From Prolixibacteraceae bacterium (GTDB taxonomy: Bacteria; Bacteroidota; Bacteroidia; Bacteroidales; Prolixibacteraceae), in the NCBI GenBank assembly GCA_023229575.1, contig JALNYZ010000006.1, forward strand, positions 62,001-126,000: DNA of 64,000 bases, written 5' to 3'. The notes beneath the pieces were generated by a model. It was given only the letters and a program-made list of their open reading frames with translations. It did not search any database and was not told where the DNA came from. Made by a program: the position numbers and the translations under genes. Positions 16,354-25,038 of the stretch are shown piece after piece (position 1 is the first letter of the stretch; every line of letters begins with the position of its first letter).

Positions 16354-17070
16354 ATGAAAAAAAATTGGACCAATCTTATGGCTATATGGCTGATGGTTTT
16401 CTCATTAACAGCCGTTTCCTGCATTGCCCATATCCATGGTAATGGAAATGTTGTGAAGCAAGAGCGCGCGGTTTCGAATTTTGAAGAAATATCCGTAAGC
16501 ACAGGAATTGAAGTTGTTCTCAACCAGGATTCTTTTGAAAAAGTGGTGGTAGAGGCAGATGAAAACATTCAGAAAATACTTAAAACTGAAGTGACTGGCG
16601 GCAAATTGAAAATATACCTTGAAGAGGGTGTCAGATATGCCAAGAAAATGAAAGTATATGTCACCCTGAAACAGCTGAAAGAGCTGAGCGCCAGTGCTGG
16701 TTCTGAAGTTAAAACCGCCAATAAAATAAATTCTGAAAGTTTACTGATCAGCTCTTCCAGCGGATCAGAAGTGACGATGGAGGTGAGCTGCAACTTGTTA
16801 TCCTTGGATTCGAGCAGTGGGAGTGAATTGACAGTTTCTGGAACATCTGCCTCTGTTAAAGCGGAAAGCTCCAGCGGTTCTGAACTGCATGCCTCAAAAC
16901 TGGTCGCAGAAAAGGGTGAAGCGTCCTCTTCGAGCGGCTCTGAACTGGATGTGAATACTTCCAAGGAGATCAAGGCCCATGCGAGCAGTGGCGCCAATAT
17001 TACGGTTTATGGCAATCCGGCAGTCCGTGATACCAACAGTTCAAGTGGCGGAGACGTCGATTACAAATAA
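16354..17070 (+). CDS. Head-GIN domain (DUF2807) lipoprotein
   Basis: A 238-residue protein with a signal peptide and a probable lipobox (AVSC, Cys23), then a putative auto-transporter adhesin head-GIN domain. From about residue 108 onward, short strands repeat a Ser-rich turn, with SSGSE or close variants six or more times (SAGSEV, SSGSEV, SSGSEL and so on), as expected of a beta-solenoid. These proteins are common in Bacteroidota and are presumed cell-surface; their precise role is not known. The last codons and TAA lie inside a 62-bp perfect palindrome. Confidence 0.88.
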   Translation: MKKNWTNLMAIWLMVFSLTAVSCIAHIHGNGNVVKQERAVSNFEEISVSTGIEVVLNQDSFEKVVVEADENIQKILKTEVTGGKLKIYLEEGVRYAKKMKVYVTLKQLKELSASAGSEVKTANKINSESLLISSSSGSEVTMEVSCNLLSLDSSSGSELTVSGTSASVKAESSSGSELHASKLVAEKGEASSSSGSELDVNTSKEIKAHASSGANITVYGNPAVRDTNSSSGGDVDYK

Positions 17071-17118
17071 AAAGAAATCCCTTGCCGCGGCAAGGGATTT
17101 CTTTTTATTTGTAATCGA
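17057..17118. terminator. 62-bp perfect palindrome acting as bidirectional terminator
   Basis: The two 31-base halves meeting between 17087 and 17088 are exact reverse complements with no spacer (centre TTGCCGCGGCAA). The left half covers the last codons and stop of the head-GIN gene. The right half ends 3 bases before the end of the convergent tetR gene. A-rich and T-rich flanks of the GC core make it an effective terminator in both directions. Confidence 0.92.
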
Positions 17119-17121
17119 TTT

Positions 17122-17724
17122 TTAATCTCGTCTCATGATGCCATAACAGATGATCTTAACGATGGCATCCACACTTTTACCCAAATCATTCGATCTGTAA
17201 GGTCCAGCTGAGAGCGGCATCTCCAGCCCGCGGATGGCGGTCGTGATACCAATGGCAACCAAAGTAAAATCCTTGATGACAAACTTGTGCTGCCTGGCGC
17301 CATCCAGTAAAATCCGCTTCATCATCCTGATCTCCTCCTGGTCGTATTGGGATTTGATCTTATCAATAAATTCTACTGCGGCCGTATCGTTCTCAATGGC
17401 ATTGTAAAAATTCGCAAGTTGCCTGTAAGTGGTGATTTTCGTCATAACATAGTCGCGAAGCTTATCCGCAGGATCCATGTCTTTCTGCAGTACTTTTGCC
17501 AACTCCACCCTTAGAATATCGGCCTCTTTTTGAATTACCTCCTGAAAGAGATCTTCCTTACTGCTAAAGTAGTAGTAAAGAGAACTTTTACCTTTTCTGA
17601 CAGCATTGGCAATGTCGTCTAAAGTGGTCTTTTTGTAACCAAATTTGCTGAAAATTTCCTGTGCAATGGTTAAAATGTTCTCGCGAACTGCATCCTTTTT
17701 TGTTCCTAAGTTTTCGTTGCTCAT
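17122..17724 (-). CDS. TetR/AcrR-family transcriptional regulator
   Basis: A 200-residue regulator starting MSNENLGTKKDAVRENIL. The N-terminal helix-turn-helix reads FGYKKTTLDDIANAVRKGKSSLYYYFSSKEDLF, typical of TetR. The C-terminal ligand domain is divergent and its ligand is unknown. I start it at 17724, not at a TTG 27 bases upstream, because that TTG lies inside a TATATTTG promoter element (17749-17756). It follows rnr on the same strand and has its own promoter at the end of rnr. Confidence 0.92.
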   Translation of the reverse strand: MSNENLGTKKDAVRENILTIAQEIFSKFGYKKTTLDDIANAVRKGKSSLYYYFSSKEDLFQEVIQKEADILRVELAKVLQKDMDPADKLRDYVMTKITTYRQLANFYNAIENDTAAVEFIDKIKSQYDQEEIRMMKRILLDGARQHKFVIKDFTLVAIGITTAIRGLEMPLSAGPYRSNDLGKSVDAIVKIICYGIMRRD

Positions 17725-17748
17725 CGTTTGGAATTCATCTTTATTGAC

Positions 17749-17756
17749 CAAATATA
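17749..17756 (-). promoter_or_regulatory. Promoter of the tetR-family gene (TATATTTG on minus strand)
   Basis: An exact TAnnTTTG match ending 24 bases before the chosen ATG at 17724. It immediately follows the rnr stop codon, in the 33-bp gap between the genes, and decides the tetR start. Confidence 0.65.
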
Positions 17757-17757
17757 A

Positions 17758-19911
17758 TTATTTTGTTGAAGAAACAACAATTTTGAAGTCAAGCTGCTTT
17801 TTTTCCAGATTCGCCCTGAGGATCTCAATTTCGACCTCATCGCCCAGCTGATACCTCCTCCTGGAGCGTCTTCCTGTAATGCAATAATTCTTTTCGTCGA
17901 ACTGGTAATAGTCATCATTTAGCTCGTGTAAAGGAACCATACCTTCGCATTTGTTCTCTTCCAGTTCGACATAAATACCCCATTCCGTAACGCCTGAAAT
18001 AACACCTTTGTATTGCTGTCCGATCTTATCCGACATAAATTCCACCTGTTTGTATTTGATGGATGCCCGCTCGGCATTTGCGGCACGGTTCTCCATGTCG
18101 GAGGAGTGCCTGCACATCTCTTCGTACTTGTTGGCTGCAACCGAGGTGCCATCCTGCAAATAACGCTCCAGTAACCGGTGGACCATCATATCAGGATATC
18201 TTCTGATCGGTGAAGTAAAATGGGTATAATATTCGAATCCTAATCCATAATGGCCAATGTTCCTGGTCGAGTACTCGGCTTTGGCCATGGTTCGGATGGC
18301 GAGGGTTTCGATCACATTCTGCTCCTTCTTTCCGGTTACATGGGTAATCAGTTGATTCATGGATGAGGATACCGCCGCCGGAGAATTGGTCATGATCCCA
18401 TAACCGAACCGTTTGATAAAGTGGTTGAACTTCTCCAGCTTTTCAGGATCAGGCTTGTCGTGAATTCGGTAAACAAAGGTTTTCTCCTTCTTCCGGGGAG
18501 CTGGTTTACCGATCAGCTCTGCCACCTGTTTGTTGGCCAGTAACATAAACTCTTCAATCAGCTTATTGGAATCTTTTGACTCTTTAAAAAAGACACTTAC
18601 CGGTTTTCCTTCATCATCAACTATTATTTTCACCTCAACCCGGTCGAAATCAATGGATCCACCTTCGAAACGTTTGCCCCTCAATTTTTTTGCGAGCATA
18701 TCGAGCGTGAGAATCTCTTCTTTCATATCACCCTCTCCGGTTTCGATCACTGTCTGGGCCTCTTCATAACTGAATCTACGGTCGGAATAGATAACGGTCC
18801 TGCCGAACCACTCCTTGTGAACCCTGGCATTCTCATCCAGTTGAAAAACTGCAGAATAGCAAAGTTTCTCCTCATTGGGGCGCAAAGAGCATACTCCGTT
18901 CGACAACCGTTCCGGTAACATAGGAACTACACGGTCGACGAGGTAAACAGAGGTAGCCCTTGAAAAAGCCTCCTCTTCAATGATCGAATTCATACGCACA
19001 TAATGGGTTACATCAGCAATGTGTACACCCACCTCCCAATTTCCGTTGTCCAATTTTTGGATCGAAAGGGCATCATCAAAATCCTTGGCATCGGCCGGAT
19101 CGATTGTGAAAGTTGGAACCGTCCTGAAGTCGCGTCGTTTGGCTATCTCTTCGGCGGAAATCTCCATGGGAATCTTGTTGGCAGCCTCATCAACCTTTTC
19201 GGGATATTTGTACGGCAGCCCAAACTCAGCCAGAATAGCGTGCATTTCCGTGTTGTTGGAACCTGCATCTCCTAAAATGTCAACGATTTCAGCAACAGGA
19301 TTGCGTGCATTTTCAGGCCAGTCAACAATTTTTGCTACAGCTTTTTGCCCATGTTTGGCGCCTTTCAAATTTTCTTTGGGAATAAAAAGATCAAATGGCA
19401 TCCGTTTGCTGGGAACCAGGAATGCCGAAAACTTGGAAATCTCGACTGTACCAACCACTGTTTTTTGTGCACGTTCCACTACCTCAACCACCTCGCCTTC
19501 AACATCGCTCTTCTTACGTCTGGCAAATAACCTGATTTTCACTTTATCACCGTCAAGCGCGTGGTTCATGTTGGGCGCCTGGATCAGGGCACTTACATTC
19601 AGCTCTTCACAAAATACCTGACCGAATCCTTTGTTGCTAACTTCCATGGTCCCGATAATTGTTCCACCACTTTTTGGCTTCAACCTGAAGCGGCCTTTAG
19701 AAACCTCCTCCAGCGCCTCATTGTCACGAAGCTCCTGCAAGACCACACTGACCAGCATCTGTCCGGTCGTATTTTTTACTCCGATTTTACCAGAGAGCTG
19801 CTTGTAGTTGTAAACATAAGTGGGCTCCTCGTAAAAGAGCGCCATGATCGATGTTTTTAATCCGGCCTTGTTGAAATTGATCGCTTTCTCCAGCTTTTTC
19901 CCTTTTGACAT
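17758..19911 (-). CDS. rnr: Ribonuclease R
   Basis: A 717-residue processive 3'-5' exoribonuclease that degrades structured RNA. It has N-terminal cold-shock/OB domains (about 60-220), the RNB catalytic domain with the acidic cluster DPADAKDFDDALS, and a C-terminal S1 domain (YKGVISGVTEWGIYVELEENK). The frame extends 11 codons upstream to 19944, but a TATCTTTA promoter-like element sits within that extension (19933-19940), so the start MSKGKKLEKAINF at 19911 is preferred. Length matches Bacteroidota RNase R. Confidence 0.96.
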   Translation of the reverse strand: MSKGKKLEKAINFNKAGLKTSIMALFYEEPTYVYNYKQLSGKIGVKNTTGQMLVSVVLQELRDNEALEEVSKGRFRLKPKSGGTIIGTMEVSNKGFGQVFCEELNVSALIQAPNMNHALDGDKVKIRLFARRKKSDVEGEVVEVVERAQKTVVGTVEISKFSAFLVPSKRMPFDLFIPKENLKGAKHGQKAVAKIVDWPENARNPVAEIVDILGDAGSNNTEMHAILAEFGLPYKYPEKVDEAANKIPMEISAEEIAKRRDFRTVPTFTIDPADAKDFDDALSIQKLDNGNWEVGVHIADVTHYVRMNSIIEEEAFSRATSVYLVDRVVPMLPERLSNGVCSLRPNEEKLCYSAVFQLDENARVHKEWFGRTVIYSDRRFSYEEAQTVIETGEGDMKEEILTLDMLAKKLRGKRFEGGSIDFDRVEVKIIVDDEGKPVSVFFKESKDSNKLIEEFMLLANKQVAELIGKPAPRKKEKTFVYRIHDKPDPEKLEKFNHFIKRFGYGIMTNSPAAVSSSMNQLITHVTGKKEQNVIETLAIRTMAKAEYSTRNIGHYGLGFEYYTHFTSPIRRYPDMMVHRLLERYLQDGTSVAANKYEEMCRHSSDMENRAANAERASIKYKQVEFMSDKIGQQYKGVISGVTEWGIYVELEENKCEGMVPLHELNDDYYQFDEKNYCITGRRSRRRYQLGDEVEIEILRANLEKKQLDFKIVVSSTK

Positions 19912-19932
19912 TCCATCGTATTTTAGATTCAT

Positions 19933-19940
19933 TAAAGATA
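19933..19940 (-). promoter_or_regulatory. Promoter-like element of rnr (TATCTTTA on minus strand)
   Basis: One mismatch from TAnnTTTG, 21 bases upstream of the preferred rnr start. It argues against the longer N-terminus. Confidence 0.45.
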
Positions 19941-20008
19941 GCAAAAATTCGAATGCTTTACAATTCTATTCGAGAAAGAAAAATTGCTTTAGATCGCTTC
20001 TAAACAAT

Positions 20009-20016
20009 TATATTTG
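20009..20016 (+). promoter_or_regulatory. Promoter of metF (TATATTTG)
   Basis: An exact TAnnTTTG element 38 bases upstream of the metF ATG and divergent from the rnr promoter. Confidence 0.65.
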
Positions 20017-20054
20017 CAAAATCACCGGTATTCTCCGAAATTCTTTTTTTACAC

Positions 20055-21008
20055 ATGAAAGTCATTGACCTGATTCAACCCAATAAAAAGACGATCTTCT
20101 CCTTCGAATTGCTTCCACCGCTGAAAGGTCAGAATGCATCCAAACTCTACGAAACCATCGATGAGTTAATCGAGTTCAATCCGCGTTACATCAACCTTAC
20201 CACTCACCGTGATGAAATCGAGTACCGGCCTCTGGAGAATGGACTGCTAGAAAAGAAAATTGTGCGCAAGCGTCCGGGTACGGTTGCCATTGCAGCTTCC
20301 ATTCAGCACAAATACGGGATTCCTGTTGTTCCCCATGTGGTTTGCGGAGGGTTTACCAGGGAGGAGACGGAAAATATGCTGATAGATCTTAATTTTCTGG
20401 GAATCAAAAATATACTGGCGCTCCGTGGAGACGGATTAAAATCGGAAAGCCAGTTCATGCCTGAAAAAAACGGGAATGCCCATGCCAATGAGCTGGTGGA
20501 ACAGATTATCCACTTGCGCGAAGGCAAATACCTCGATCCTGACCTGAAAAACAAGAGTGCCCTGGATTTTTGCATCGGTGTTGCCGGTTATCCCGAAAAA
20601 CATTCTGAAGCCTCCAATCCCGAAACAGATCTCTTCTACCTGAAACAAAAGGTGGATGCAGGTGCCGAATACATTGTTACCCAAATGTTTTTTGACAACA
20701 AAAAATATTACAGTTTTGTGGATCGTTGCCGGGCTGCAGGCATTACTGTTCCCATCATTCCGGGTATCAAACCCCTTGCACTGATGAACCAAATTACCAT
20801 ACTGCCAAAACTCTTCAGCATCGACATTCCCGAAGAGTTTGCTGCAGAGGTCCGAAAGTGTAAAACCAATGATGAGGCAAGACAAGTTGGGACAGAGTGG
20901 GCCATTTTGCAAGCCAGAGACCTGATAGCAAACAAGGTACCCTGTTTGCATATTTATACCTACGGAATTACGGATAACACCAGGCAGATCGCCAAATTAC
21001 TAATATAA
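20055..21008 (+). CDS. metF: 5,10-methylenetetrahydrofolate reductase
   Basis: A 317-residue FAD-dependent TIM-barrel enzyme that reduces methylene-THF to methyl-THF for methionine synthesis. Family motifs include FSFELLPPLKG (catalytic Glu region), LRGDGLKSE and GVAGYPEKHSEASN, and QMFFDNKKYYSFVDRCRAAGI (substrate side). It heads a plus-strand run with rdgB (7-bp gap) and porZ. Methyl-THF metabolism also links loosely to the URO-D-type methyltransferase at 50.5 kb, but no direct partner is present. Confidence 0.96.
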   Translation: MKVIDLIQPNKKTIFSFELLPPLKGQNASKLYETIDELIEFNPRYINLTTHRDEIEYRPLENGLLEKKIVRKRPGTVAIAASIQHKYGIPVVPHVVCGGFTREETENMLIDLNFLGIKNILALRGDGLKSESQFMPEKNGNAHANELVEQIIHLREGKYLDPDLKNKSALDFCIGVAGYPEKHSEASNPETDLFYLKQKVDAGAEYIVTQMFFDNKKYYSFVDRCRAAGITVPIIPGIKPLALMNQITILPKLFSIDIPEEFAAEVRKCKTNDEARQVGTEWAILQARDLIANKVPCLHIYTYGITDNTRQIAKLLI

Positions 21009-21015
21009 ATTCGCC

Positions 21016-21615
21016 ATGCATCAACTGGTTTTTGCCACCAACAATGCACACAAACTGAGAGAACTTGGCGAGATTCTGAAGGGAGAATACACCCTTCTCG
21101 GCCTCAACGACATCTCCTGCTCAGATGAAATTCCCGAAACCGGAGATACCCTGGAGGCCAATGCGTCACAAAAATCGTTTTACATCTGGGACCGTTTCAG
21201 GATCGACTGTTTTTCCGACGATACCGGTCTCGAAGTGACAGCGCTCAACAACGAACCGGGGGTGCGCTCGGCCAGGTACGCTGGTGAAGGTAGAAATTCT
21301 GACGATAATGTTGCAAAACTGCTCTCGGAATTGGAAGGGAAAGAGAACCGTTCCGCACGTTTTCGTTGTGTAATTTCATTGATTATCAGAGGAAACGAAT
21401 ATATTTTCGAAGGTATTGTGGAAGGGGAAATCCTCCCCGAAAGAAGGGGAGTCGCGGGATTCGGTTACGATCCGGTTTTCTGTCCGGAAGGCTATACCCA
21501 GTCATTTGCTGAGATGGATGCCGCGTTGAAAAACAGCATGAGCCACCGCGGACGTGCTGTTCAAAAGCTGGTCAGGTTTCTGCAGGAAGAGTATCCTCAC
21601 CTGCCCGACAGATAA
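21016..21615 (+). CDS. rdgB: RdgB/HAM1 non-canonical purine NTP pyrophosphatase
   Basis: A 199-residue house-cleaning hydrolase that removes ITP, dITP and XTP. It has the family start FATNNAHKLRELGEIL, the DDTGLEVTALNNEPGVRSARYAG active-site segment, the GFGYDPVF motif, and SHRGRAVQKL at the C-terminus. Its TAA overlaps the ATG of porZ at 21615. Confidence 0.96.
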   Translation: MHQLVFATNNAHKLRELGEILKGEYTLLGLNDISCSDEIPETGDTLEANASQKSFYIWDRFRIDCFSDDTGLEVTALNNEPGVRSARYAGEGRNSDDNVAKLLSELEGKENRSARFRCVISLIIRGNEYIFEGIVEGEILPERRGVAGFGYDPVFCPEGYTQSFAEMDAALKNSMSHRGRAVQKLVRFLQEEYPHLPDR

Positions 21616-23915
21616 TGAGAAAATTGCTCCTTCCCCTGATTTTGCTGCCGTATCTCATTTTCGGTCAGAGCCGCATCGGGGAGTGGAGAGCGCATGTATC
21701 ATTTACTCCTATCATTAAAGTTGCTGAAACGCCTGAAGCCATTGTAGCAGCCACTTCAAACGGTTTACTTTTTACAGACAAGGAGGGGCGCCAAATCACT
21801 ACCAAAACCAAAGCAAATGGGCTCTCGGATGATGGAATCTCAGCCATTTCATACGCCTCTGTACCCAATATCCTGCTCGTCGGATACCAAAATGGAAACG
21901 TCGATCTTTTGCAAAAAGGGGGGATTGTCAATTTTCCCGACCTTACCCGGAAGGCCGGACTCCCAAACAAAACCATTCACCGGATCATTTGCGAAGGCAA
22001 CTATGCCTGGCTCTGCTGTGCTTTCGGTATAGTCAAGATAGATTTACTTAAAGTGGAGGTTGCCGAGACCTGGTACCTTGGGGCACAAAATGACCCAAAA
22101 GAGGCCAACGACCTGGCCTCCATGGGAGCCAACTGGTATGTCGCCACCAACCGTGGCATTTTCACTGCCCCAAAACAAAACAGCAATCTCCAGGATTACC
22201 GGAACTGGCAACTGCAATCCGGACTGCCTCAGCCGGACGCGGATTTTTCATCCATCGCTTTTTCGGATGGATTAATATTTGTTCATGACCGAAGCAATGA
22301 CCAGCTAATTGCCTGGGATGGGAACAAATGGCTAAGGTATTATCCTGAAATCAAACAGATTCGGGGTATAAGATCTGAGTCAAATGGTCTGATCATCCTG
22401 ACCAAAGGCGCAGTTTGGCTTGCCGGCAAAGCAGGAAACAAAATCATCAGCAGCTACCAGTCGGGTGGAATTCCTGAGGTGATCGATCCCAGGGATGCAC
22501 TGACGGACAGCAATGGGAAGTTGTGGATTGGCGACAATCGCTTCGGACTAACTTACCAATCAACTTCTTCATCTTTCGTCCACCTTGATTCCAACTCTCC
22601 AGGCAGCGATCAGATAACGGCCTTGAATTCAGCAAACGAAGAGATCTTTGCTGCAACATCAATTGATAACACGGTTGGAATTCCCGAAGCTTCCATCTCC
22701 ATCTACCAGGCCGGCATTTGGCAAAATTTCAGTGCTGCCGATGATATAGGACTCAAATCAATCAGACCAATCACCTCATTTGCCTTCAGCAGCAATAAAC
22801 CGGATGAATATTGGGCATCCACGGCAGGTTCCGGTTTGCTCTTTTTCCAGAAAACCCGGGTCATAGCGCATTACAACGAACTAAACTCTTTGTTGGGGGT
22901 GCTGAACGGTTCATGTGTCGTTAGCAGCTTAGCAACAGACAGCCAAAATAACCTTTTCTATACCAATCCTACCGGGAAGATCCCTCTTGGAAGCCTTTCG
23001 CAAAGCGGAAATTTTGTTTCTCTCCCCTATCCCAACCTGAATTCTCCAAATGCAACAACCGGAAATCAAATCATCTCCAAAACAGGTGTTCATTGGGTGG
23101 CTATTCCGCAAGAGGGACTTTTTGCTTTCAAGATAAAGGGCGCCGTAGAAAATATATCCGACGATCAGTATCGAAAAGTGGTTGTACAAAGCCGTTTCAG
23201 TAACGGGACAACCTCTCTGATCACACAGTTCGGTGAAATATCAACTATTGTTGAAGATCACAATCAGGATATTTGGGTTGGAACAGGAACAGGTGTGGTT
23301 GTCTATACCAACCCCGACAGAATATTTGACTCCGGAGAATTTTACGGCTCCCAACCCTCCCTCGATGATGGTGAAGGACTTTTCAAACCAATTCTCGAAA
23401 AAGAAAAAATCACTGCCATCGCCGTTGATGGCGGCAACCGGAAATGGGTGGGAACAACCAACTCCGGAGTTTTTCTTTTCTCCGAACAAGGCGATCACCT
23501 GTTGCGTCATTTCGACAGCCAAAATTCGCCTCTGCCTTCGGGTAGGATCGACGCGATAGCAATTCTCCCGGAGAGCGGAGAAGTTTTCTTTGCCACCGAA
23601 AGGGGACTTTTCTCCTGGAAAAGTGATGCAACAGCAGGAGCCGGTGGACTGGAGAAAGCCTATGTCTGGCCCAACCCCCTCCGTGAAACCTTTGATGGAG
23701 TAGCGACCATCGATGGCCTGACAGAGGGAACGGAAATAAGGGTAACCGATGTGGCTGGAAACCTGATCTTCAAAACCTCCTCATTGGGTGGCAGGGCCAC
23801 CTGGAATGTCAAGAATTCAAGTGGGAAGCGTGTTGCCACAGGCGTCTACCTGATCTTCTGCAGCTCCCCCCAACAAAAAACCACAAAAATTATTAAATTG
23901 CTAATCATTCATTGA
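21615..23915 (+). CDS. porZ: Type IX secretion system protein PorZ
   Basis: A 766-residue secreted protein with a signal peptide (cleavage near IFGQS) followed by IGEWRAHVSF, the characteristic start of mature PorZ. Two beta-propeller domains (about residues 20-330 and 340-670) show repeats such as NGLSDDGISAISYAS and LWIGDNRFGLTYQ, and a C-terminal domain (about 680-766, KAYVWPNPL and ending TKIIKLLI) is of the T9SS sorting type. In P. gingivalis PorZ is a surface component of the attachment complex, delivering A-LPS to the sortase PorU. Length and layout match the family. PorU itself is not in the window. Confidence 0.9.
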   Translation: MRKLLLPLILLPYLIFGQSRIGEWRAHVSFTPIIKVAETPEAIVAATSNGLLFTDKEGRQITTKTKANGLSDDGISAISYASVPNILLVGYQNGNVDLLQKGGIVNFPDLTRKAGLPNKTIHRIICEGNYAWLCCAFGIVKIDLLKVEVAETWYLGAQNDPKEANDLASMGANWYVATNRGIFTAPKQNSNLQDYRNWQLQSGLPQPDADFSSIAFSDGLIFVHDRSNDQLIAWDGNKWLRYYPEIKQIRGIRSESNGLIILTKGAVWLAGKAGNKIISSYQSGGIPEVIDPRDALTDSNGKLWIGDNRFGLTYQSTSSSFVHLDSNSPGSDQITALNSANEEIFAATSIDNTVGIPEASISIYQAGIWQNFSAADDIGLKSIRPITSFAFSSNKPDEYWASTAGSGLLFFQKTRVIAHYNELNSLLGVLNGSCVVSSLATDSQNNLFYTNPTGKIPLGSLSQSGNFVSLPYPNLNSPNATTGNQIISKTGVHWVAIPQEGLFAFKIKGAVENISDDQYRKVVVQSRFSNGTTSLITQFGEISTIVEDHNQDIWVGTGTGVVVYTNPDRIFDSGEFYGSQPSLDDGEGLFKPILEKEKITAIAVDGGNRKWVGTTNSGVFLFSEQGDHLLRHFDSQNSPLPSGRIDAIAILPESGEVFFATERGLFSWKSDATAGAGGLEKAYVWPNPLRETFDGVATIDGLTEGTEIRVTDVAGNLIFKTSSLGGRATWNVKNSSGKRVATGVYLIFCSSPQQKTTKIIKLLIIH

Positions 23916-23947
23916 GCAAATGATTCAATATTTCCTTAGTGCCCTTC

Positions 23948-24023
23948 GTGAAACCCTTTGCGACCTTAGTGGTTAAAAAATTTTCCACCACAATGGTCGC
24001 AAAGTACCACACAAAGGTTTCAC
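23948..24023. repeat. Intergenic hairpin repeat of the TTAGTGGTTAA family (copy A)
   Basis: A nested inverted repeat: GTGAAACC/GGTTTCAC, CTTTGCGACC/GGTCGCAAAG and GTGGT/ACCAC, with an A/T-rich loop. It lies between porZ and recO. The words TTTGCGACCTTAGTG and CTTTGTGG recur near 50.4 and 63.9 kb. Confidence 0.75.
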
Positions 24024-24098
24024 AAAGGATTTGATGAATCTGAGTGACTCAAAGTACCATTTTTAATCTTTAGTTTGTAATCTGTAATTTCCAGCTCA

Positions 24099-24824
24099 AT
24101 GTTCCACAAGACTGAAGGCATCGTTTTACATGGCCTGAAATACGGCGACTCCGCAAGAATTGTAACGGTTTATACGGAGGCCTTTGGCAGGTGCTCATTT
24201 ATCCTTCAGGGTATTCATTCCAAAAAATCATCCAACAAAGCCAACCTTTTACAACCACTTTTCCTGTTGGACATGGAGATCGATCACAGGCAAGGCAGGG
24301 AGCTTCAGCGAGCCAGGGAAATTCGTACAAATCATCCGTATAACACGGTCCCTTATGACATCGTCAAAGCATCCCAGGCTATCTTCCTGGCAGAATTGTT
24401 GTTCAAGGTATTGAAAGAGGAGGAGGCAAGACCCGAACTCTTTCAGTTCCTGGCCCATTCCTTTCGGATTTTTGATCTCATTCAGCATGGAGTGGCTAAT
24501 TTCCATATTGCCTTTTTGATCCAGCTTACCCGATACATGGGTTTTGAACCTACCGATAACTTCTCTGAAGAAAAGCCAATTCTTGACATGGCATCCGGGC
24601 TTTTTGTGGCAAGCCGACCGCCTCATCCCTATTTTATGGAACAAATAGAGAGCCGAATCTTCGCTGAACTCATAGCCAGTCCTTACGAGGAGATTGGAAA
24701 TATTGCCCTAAATTCCACTCTTCGATATCAAATATTGGTCAAAATAATTGACTATTTCTCTTTGCACCTGGGAATTCACCTTCACATCAAGTCGTTGGAA
24801 GTCCTTCGGGAACTTTTCACTTGA
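24099..24824 (+). CDS. recO: DNA repair protein RecO
   Basis: A 241-residue recombination mediator that helps load RecA with RecF/RecR. The N-terminal OB fold reads TEGIVLHGLKYGDSARIVTVYTEAFGRCSFI, and the C-terminal helical domain matches Bacteroidota RecO in length. The four-cysteine zinc site found in some RecO proteins is absent, as is common in this phylum. It stands alone after the hairpin repeat. Confidence 0.93.
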   Translation: MFHKTEGIVLHGLKYGDSARIVTVYTEAFGRCSFILQGIHSKKSSNKANLLQPLFLLDMEIDHRQGRELQRAREIRTNHPYNTVPYDIVKASQAIFLAELLFKVLKEEEARPELFQFLAHSFRIFDLIQHGVANFHIAFLIQLTRYMGFEPTDNFSEEKPILDMASGLFVASRPPHPYFMEQIESRIFAELIASPYEEIGNIALNSTLRYQILVKIIDYFSLHLGIHLHIKSLEVLRELFT

Positions 24825-25013
24825 AAACTTAATTTTTTCGAAATTTCAGGTACTCAAAAAGATGGTCAAGAATTCTTATTAGTTTGTTTTTCAGCTAATT
24901 TGCCATAGATATTTTTGAACAAGGATTGCAAAATACAATCTTTCAAAATATGATAAAATAAATTGTAACCTTTCTATTTTTAGCCCGCGAATTGCCATTC
25001 ACAATTTTTTCAG

Positions 25014-25021
25014 TACTTTTG
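25014..25021 (+). promoter_or_regulatory. Promoter of the aminotransferase-fold gene (TACTTTTG)
   Basis: An exact TAnnTTTG match 17 bases before the ATG at 25039. Confidence 0.65.
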
Positions 25022-25038
25022 CAGGATATTAATTCAGT

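Noticed and set aside
16569..16997. 142-codon open frame antisense to the head-GIN gene
   Set aside because: Mirror of the Ser/Gly repeat coding strand; low-complexity product.
19019..19621. 200-codon open frame antisense to rnr
   Set aside because: Serine/leucine-rich shadow of the strongly coding opposite strand.
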